The position numbers and the translations under genes were made by a program. Shown here piece by piece: positions 59,572 through 64,000 of a stretch of 64,000 nucleotides of DNA. The stretch lies in assembly GCA_024233215.1 (NCBI GenBank), contig JACKPW010000002.1, positions 434,001-498,000 of the forward strand, in the 5' to 3' direction. Source of the DNA: Verrucomicrobiales bacterium. Lineage in GTDB: Bacteria > Verrucomicrobiota > Verrucomicrobiia > Limisphaerales > J093. Position 1 is the first letter of the stretch. The number at the start of each line of letters is the position of its first letter. The notes beneath the pieces were generated by a model. It saw nothing but the letters and a program-made list of their open reading frames with translations. It ran no database searches and had not been told where the DNA came from.

Positions 59572-60564
59572 TCAATGCGCCTTTCCCACCACCGGAGCGG
59601 GGAGGGTGACGTCGTGTTCGCGGGCGACCTGGCGGATGTGGGTGGCGGCTGCGGCGTATTCCTCCGCGGTCCGGAGATGTTCCATCATCAGCGGAGGTTG
59701 ATGGGGCAGGGCGGCGAGTCTCTTGAGGAAGGGGGCATAATCGATCGCGCCGAGTCCCGGCTGCACCTCCCGGAAATGCACGTTCATTTCAACGTCCCAG
59801 GTGAGGTCCTTTGCGTGGCAGCTCACGATTTGCGGGCCGAGCTTGTTGAAGCATTCGTGGAGCAACTCGCGGTGGCGGTAGAAGCGGGACGGCGAGTTCA
59901 CCAGGTTGCAGGGATCGAGATGGACGCCGAAGGCCGGCCGGTCAATCGCCTTCATCAACTCCAGATAGCTGTCGGGACTGTCCGGGAGCGCCCAGCCCAT
60001 CATCTCGTAGCAGAACTTCGCGCGTTTCGGCTTCACCGCGTCGATGATCTTCCGGGCGTTTTCCACGGCGGCCTCGAAGAAGCGGGGGGAGACATTGTCC
60101 GGATGCGGGCCATACCATTCCTTCGGGCTGAAGGAACCGGCGATGTCCACGCAGCAAAGGGCGCCAATTTCCTCGGCCAACGCCAGACCGTCCGTCACGG
60201 TCGCCAGGTTGGCGCGACGCTGGTCCGGATTCGCATCCAGCAGGTTCACCCAGCGTCCCACCTCGGCGAGGACCACATGCTCCCGGGCAAATGCCTCGCG
60301 GAGGGCCCGTATGCGGTCGGTGTCATCCAGGCTGACGCCCGGACAATACGCCGCGTCATAGCCCAACTGCCGGTGGGCCCGGGCCAGTTCGTCAGGGTCC
60401 TTGGGTGGCTGGAAGACCGGACCGCCGAATCGGACCGGCCGGGAGGCGGTGGTCCCGGCGGCGTGGGGTTCGCCCGGGAGCCACAGGGAGGGGGCGGCAG
60501 CGACCGCGAGCGCGGCGGTGCCCTGCTTCACGAATCGGCGGCGGGAGAGGGGGGATGTCTTCAT
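59572..60564 (-). CDS. Tat-exported sugar phosphate isomerase/epimerase-like TIM barrel
   Basis: 330 residues. SRRRFVKQGTAALAVAAAPS is a twin-arginine signal. The xylose-isomerase-like barrel has metal ligands in CYEMMGWAL (Glu), FGVHLDPCNLVN (Asp), VSCHAKDLTW (His) and MMEHLRTAEEY (Glu). Such enzymes isomerise or epimerise sugars with a divalent metal; export by Tat fits pre-loaded metal. It is divergent from the GspE-type gene and stands apart from the exported oxidoreductases but may act with them. Confidence 0.85.
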   Translation of the reverse strand: MKTSPLSRRRFVKQGTAALAVAAAPSLWLPGEPHAAGTTASRPVRFGGPVFQPPKDPDELARAHRQLGYDAAYCPGVSLDDTDRIRALREAFAREHVVLAEVGRWVNLLDANPDQRRANLATVTDGLALAEEIGALCCVDIAGSFSPKEWYGPHPDNVSPRFFEAAVENARKIIDAVKPKRAKFCYEMMGWALPDSPDSYLELMKAIDRPAFGVHLDPCNLVNSPSRFYRHRELLHECFNKLGPQIVSCHAKDLTWDVEMNVHFREVQPGLGAIDYAPFLKRLAALPHQPPLMMEHLRTAEEYAAAATHIRQVAREHDVTLPAPVVGKAH

Positions 60565-60680
60565 GCTGATGCCCGGAGGCTAGCGGGTTCACCGGCCTCA
60601 GGACAATCGTCGAATCTCGCTGGCCTCCCGGGCCATGACCGGCTTACCTTGAACCCGATGACCGGCCAGTTCCTGCGCTT

Positions 60681-61895
60681 ATGAACGAGACGACGCGTTA
60701 CCTGCAGTCCGTCCCCCCGACCGAGGACCCCGAAATCGGCACGCTGGTCAACTGCATGCTGCGGGATGCCGTGCAGAACGAGGCGAGCGACCTGCACATC
60801 GAGCCGTGGGAAAGCACGGTGGTGGTGCGCGTGCGGTTGGGCGGCGTGCTGCGCGAACTGGTGCATCTGCCTTTGGACCTGTTGGACAAGATTGCCGGCC
60901 GCTTCAAGGTGATGGCGAACCTGGTCTCCTATCAGACCGACGTTCCCCAGGAGGGACACGCGCCCACGGATGAGGATATCGGGGTGGAACTGCGGGTGTC
61001 GGTCTTCCCCACGGTCCGCGGCGAGAAGATCGTGGTGCGCATTTTCGATCCGCGGAATCGCAGTTTCGATCTGGCGGGCCTGGGATTTGAGGAGGACACC
61101 CTGCGGTCGATGTACGAGGCGCTGGCACATCCGAACGGCCTGCTGCTGCTGACCGGCCCCACCGGATCGGGAAAGACCACGGTGATTTACGCGGCGTTGA
61201 CCCATCTGGTGAACCAGCATGGTCCGACGGTTTCGATCAGCACGGTGGAGGACCCGGTGGAGTTTGCGTTGCCAATGGTCAGCCAGGCCCAGGTGAACCT
61301 GTCCCGCGAGTTCACCTATGCCCGGGCCCTGCGCTCGCTGATGCGGCAGGATCCGGAAGTGATCATGATCGGGGAGATTCGCGACCCCGAGACGGCGAAC
61401 ATCGCGGTTCAAGCCGGTTTGACCGGCCATCTGGTCATCAGCACCATTCACGCCGGAAGCACGGCGGGCACGTTCGCGCGCATGATCAACATGGGCATCG
61501 AGCCCTTCCTGCTGTCCTCGGCGGTCGTGGGCGTGCTTGGGTTGCGCTTGATTCGGTTGAACTGCCCGCATTGCTCCGCCCCGACGGAAGCCGACTCCAA
61601 CCACCACAAGCACATCCCGGAAGAGGTCCTCGCCGGGGCCACCCTGCGCCAGGGAACCGGCTGCACTCACTGCGTGGAAACCGGCTACAGCGGGCGGTCC
61701 GCACTGACGGAAATGCTGGTGATGAATGACACCCTCCGCGAATCGGTGCTGGAACGTCTGCCCACCCGGCGACTTCAACAGGTGGCGGTGGACGGCGGAT
61801 TGCGGACGCTCTGGCAAAACGGCCTGGACCGGGTGATGCGGGGCGAGACGACCCTGGCGGAGATCCAGCGGGTGCTGGCCGGGGATGCGTTCTAG
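60681..61895 (+). CDS. GspE/PilB-type secretion ATPase lacking the N-terminal domain
   Basis: 404 residues. ASDLHIEPWESTVVVRVRLG opens the N2E domain, followed by LLTGPTGSGKTTVIYAALTH (Walker A), the Asp-box TVEDPVEF, MRQDPEVIMIGEIRDPETA (Walker B) and GLTGHLVISTIHAGS (His box). Paired cysteines CPHC and CTHC form the zinc-binding C-terminal domain. It powers pseudopilus or pilus assembly and could serve the pseudopilin at 20770. Most GspE proteins are about 500 residues; here the MshEN/N1E segment is absent, so it may need another protein to bind GspL or PilZ-like partners. A glycosyltransferase follows 59 nt later. Confidence 0.9.
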   Translation: MNETTRYLQSVPPTEDPEIGTLVNCMLRDAVQNEASDLHIEPWESTVVVRVRLGGVLRELVHLPLDLLDKIAGRFKVMANLVSYQTDVPQEGHAPTDEDIGVELRVSVFPTVRGEKIVVRIFDPRNRSFDLAGLGFEEDTLRSMYEALAHPNGLLLLTGPTGSGKTTVIYAALTHLVNQHGPTVSISTVEDPVEFALPMVSQAQVNLSREFTYARALRSLMRQDPEVIMIGEIRDPETANIAVQAGLTGHLVISTIHAGSTAGTFARMINMGIEPFLLSSAVVGVLGLRLIRLNCPHCSAPTEADSNHHKHIPEEVLAGATLRQGTGCTHCVETGYSGRSALTEMLVMNDTLRESVLERLPTRRLQQVAVDGGLRTLWQNGLDRVMRGETTLAEIQRVLAGDAF

Positions 61896-61954
61896 GGGTG
61901 GGGGCGGGGACGCAGGCTGCGTTCCGAGGCCCGAAGCAAGTTGAACACGTTGCC

Positions 61955-63097
61955 ATGATCTGGTTGCCGCCGGCCCTTTTGACGGGGATCAGCCTGCTGC
62001 TGATGCTCTGGCAATGGCTTGAAGGGCGCCTGTTTCCCCTGCACCGCCGGGTGCGGGGCCGGGATTATGCTCCCGGCTTGACGCTGCTCAAGCCGCTCAA
62101 GGGAAGCGATGCCGCGACCGAGGCCTGCCTCCGGAGTTGGTTGACCCAGAACTATGCCGGGCCGGTCCAGGTGCTTTTCGCCGTCAGCAGCGCGGACGAT
62201 CCGGTTTGCACCGTGGTGCAGCGGTTGCTGGCGAGACATCCCGAGTTGGAGGCGCGCCTGGTGGTGTGCGGGGAACGGGTGGGACCCAACGCCAAAGCCT
62301 CGAAACTGGCGCAGCTGGAACCGCTCGCGCAGCACGATCTCCTCGTGATCAGCGACGCCGACGTGAAGGCGCCCCCCGACCTTTTGACCAACCTTGCCGC
62401 CGCTTTCCAGGAGCAAACCGTTGGCCTGGTGAACCCGTTCTACCGGTTGGGCGAGCCCACCACCGTGGCCATGCACTGTGAGGCGCTCGCGGTGAACAGT
62501 GATTTCTGGACCAGCGTGCTCCAGGCCCGGAGGCTCAGTCCTCTGCGCTTCGCCCTGGGGGCCACGATGGCGGTGCGACGGGAGACCGTGCGGCAGATGG
62601 GCGGGCTGCGGGTTCTGACGGATTATCTCGCGGACGATTACGAACTCGGACGGCGCGTGGCGGCGACCGGCGCCCGGGTGATGCTCTGCCCGGTGGTGGT
62701 GGACTGCCTCAACGCGCCGGAAGGCTGGCGGCACGTGTGGAAACACCAGTTGCGCTGGGCCCGGACCATCCGGGCCTGCCAGCCGCTTGCCTACGCGGCC
62801 AGCATTGTCAGCAATCCCACGCTCTGGCCGCTGCTGCTCTGGGCGGTTGCCCGCACCCCGCTGGCCGCCCAGATCCTGGGGGTCTGTCTGCTCGTACGAT
62901 TCCTCACCGCCCTGGACAATCAGCGCCGGCTTTGCCAGTCCCTCGTCCACTGGAAGTGGCTTTGGCTGGCTCCGGTCAAGGACCTGCTCCAGGCCGCGTG
63001 GTGGGGGCTCGCCTTTCTCGGCAACCGCGTGGAATGGCGGGGCACCCGCTTCCGGGTGACCCGGCAGGGGCGACTGGAGACGGCCACGGACCAGTGA
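61955..63097 (+). CDS. GT21-type membrane glycosyltransferase (HpnI-like)
   Basis: 380 residues from ATG 61955. N-terminal membrane helix (WLPPALLTGISLLLMLW), then the family 2/21 core LTLLKPLKGSDAATEACLRS, VISDADVKAPPDLL (DxD), LADDYELGRRVAATG and the (Q/R)xxRW motif in HQLRWARTIRACQP, followed by two or three C-terminal helices. This is the pattern of ceramide glucosyltransferases and of HpnI, which attaches GlcNAc to bacteriohopanetetrol in hopanoid synthesis. The presence of shc in the window favours the hopanoid role, but a glycolipid synthase is the alternative. Confidence 0.8.
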   Translation: MIWLPPALLTGISLLLMLWQWLEGRLFPLHRRVRGRDYAPGLTLLKPLKGSDAATEACLRSWLTQNYAGPVQVLFAVSSADDPVCTVVQRLLARHPELEARLVVCGERVGPNAKASKLAQLEPLAQHDLLVISDADVKAPPDLLTNLAAAFQEQTVGLVNPFYRLGEPTTVAMHCEALAVNSDFWTSVLQARRLSPLRFALGATMAVRRETVRQMGGLRVLTDYLADDYELGRRVAATGARVMLCPVVVDCLNAPEGWRHVWKHQLRWARTIRACQPLAYAASIVSNPTLWPLLLWAVARTPLAAQILGVCLLVRFLTALDNQRRLCQSLVHWKWLWLAPVKDLLQAAWWGLAFLGNRVEWRGTRFRVTRQGRLETATDQ

Positions 63098-63168
63098 GAT
63101 GGCGGGAACGGCATTCGCGGGCTCTCGTTTCCCGCCACCCGTGCCATGGACGCCGCGCGCCCGCGAAC

Positions 63169-63199
63169 TTGACTTTCCCCTGCTGGACCGGCTTATTCA
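63169..63199 (+). promoter_or_regulatory. Possible promoter of the last Gfo/Idh gene
   Basis: TTGACT at 63169-63174, a 19-nt spacer and TATTCA at 63194-63199. The spacer is longer than ideal and the -10 ends only 5 nt before the ATG at 63205, so a transcript would be nearly leaderless. Confidence 0.3.
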
Positions 63200-63204
63200 G
63201 GCCC

Positions 63205-64000
63205 ATGAAGACCGTTGAAGTTCAAGGTTCCCCGCAATCCCTCACCACCGGCAACCGCCGTCGCTTTCTCAAAACCACCGCCACCGCCACCGTGGGCAGC
63301 GTGATCGCCGCCAACGTGGCCTTCTCCCGGACCGCCTTCGCCGCCAATTCCGACACGTTGAAGATCGGGTTGGTCGGTTGCGGCGGGCGCGGCACGGGAG
63401 CCGCCAGCCAGGCGTTGAATGCCGACCCGAACGTCGTGCTGCACGCCGTGGGCGACCTCTTCCCGGAGAAGTGCGCCGGGGCGGTTCAGGCGCTCAAGAA
63501 CAACGAGGGCATCGCGCCGCGGGTGAAGGTCACGCCGGACACCATGTTCACCGGTCTGGACGCCTTTCAGCAGGTGATCGACAGCGGCGTGGACGTGATG
63601 CTGCTGGCCACCCCGCCGGGATTCCGGCCCCAGCATTTCGCCGCCGCCGTGGCCGCCGGAAAGCACGTTTTCACCGAGAAACCGATGGCCACCGACGCCC
63701 CCGGCCTGCGCGCGACCATGGAGGCGGCCGAGTTGGCGAAGGAGAAAGGCCTGGCCGTGGTGTCCGGGTTCTGCTGGCGCGCCGAATACGGCCGGCGGGA
63801 ATTCTACCAGCGGGTCCATGACGGGGCCATTGGCGAGGTGCGCGCCATCCACGCCACCTACCTCACCGGCCCGGTCAAGCCGATGCCCCCCGCCAGCTCG
63901 CGTCCGGCGGGGATGGGCGACGTCGAATGGCAGTTGCGCAACTGGTACAACTTCACCTGGATCTCCGGCGACGGCCTGGTGGAACAGGCGTGCCACAGCG
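63205..64000 (+). CDS. Tat-exported Gfo/Idh/MocA oxidoreductase (3' end beyond window)
   Basis: 265 residues are visible and the frame stays open to the window edge. NRRRFLKTTATATVGSVIAA is a Tat signal; LKIGLVGCGGRGTGAAS is the dinucleotide-binding loop, VFTEKPMATDAPG the signature, and SGFCWRAEYGRREFYQRVHD is typical of the exported branch, which often ends with a longer C-terminal region. It probably oxidises a sugar in the periplasm, like the gene at 12251. A start at ATG 63205 places the twin arginines at the expected distance from the N terminus. Confidence 0.88.
   Translation, partial: MKTVEVQGSPQSLTTGNRRRFLKTTATATVGSVIAANVAFSRTAFAANSDTLKIGLVGCGGRGTGAASQALNADPNVVLHAVGDLFPEKCAGAVQALKNNEGIAPRVKVTPDTMFTGLDAFQQVIDSGVDVMLLATPPGFRPQHFAAAVAAGKHVFTEKPMATDAPGLRATMEAAELAKEKGLAVVSGFCWRAEYGRREFYQRVHDGAIGEVRAIHATYLTGPVKPMPPASSRPAGMGDVEWQLRNWYNFTWISGDGLVEQACHS

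Noticed and set aside
1..64000. CRISPR array, prophage, insertion sequence with transposase, or rRNA operon
   Set aside because: No regularly spaced direct repeats, no phage structural or integrase genes, no transposase and no rRNA-like sequence were seen.

Overview
The window is about 64 kb of high-GC bacterial chromosome carrying housekeeping and accessory genes, with no phage and no CRISPR array. The gene content suggests a member of Verrucomicrobiota, probably near Limisphaerales/Pedosphaera. The signs are a pseudopilin-like protein with an H-x9-DG tail, Tat-exported Gfo/Idh/MocA oxidoreductases and a Tat-exported sugar isomerase, a DUF1080 protein, a squalene-hopene cyclase, a very large thrombospondin-type-3 protein, and a short C-terminal module ending in FFRLK/FYRLK. 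This assignment is inference from gene content; no rRNA is present.

Layout. 1-8.2 kb: start of a phosphoesterase, a DUF6580 membrane protein, then a 1,903-residue modular secreted protein with a good promoter, followed by a glycine-rich secreted protein. 8.3-15.9 kb (minus strand): small protein, cardiolipin synthase, GH97 glycosidase, Tat-exported oxidoreductase, secreted protein, DUF1080 protein and small membrane protein. 15.9-26.1 kb (minus strand): three secreted phosphodiester glycosidase (NAGPA-like) proteins interleaved with a serine hydrolase, a pseudopilin-like protein, a CotH-type kinase (4-nt overlap with one glycosidase) and a YiiX-like NlpC/P60 protein. 26-37 kb: UbiD-type decarboxylase, phosphotransacetylase, TerC, a GIN-domain lipoprotein, an OPT transporter, then lnt and aas. 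37-46 kb: glyoxalase, oxidoreductase, LysR with a divergent DUF3891/nitroreductase/NmrA-like set, a DUF4038 glycosidase, a RelE-type toxin-antitoxin pair, an aldehyde dehydrogenase homologue and a PIN-type pair. 47-55 kb: tRNA-Leu(GAG), an M1 aminopeptidase fused to HEAT repeats, and a compact shc-lspA-miaA-hflX block. 55-64 kb: secreted aldose epimerase, a 51-residue histone-H1-like protein, a DEDDy exonuclease, secreted proteins, a GspE-type ATPase, an HpnI-like glycosyltransferase and the start of another Tat-exported oxidoreductase.

The gene products lean toward envelope building (lnt, lspA, aas, cls, shc, HpnI-like) and toward scavenging glycans outside the cytoplasm (GH97, DUF4038, NAGPA proteins, GalM, DUF1080, exported Gfo/Idh and isomerase).

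The most unusual structure is at DNA level. At least five families of short inverted or dispersed repeats lie between genes, and three of them have entered genes: one supplies the stop codon of aas, one supplies about 75 C-terminal residues of the serine hydrolase, and one forms an in-frame insertion of about 40 residues in the UbiD-type decarboxylase.
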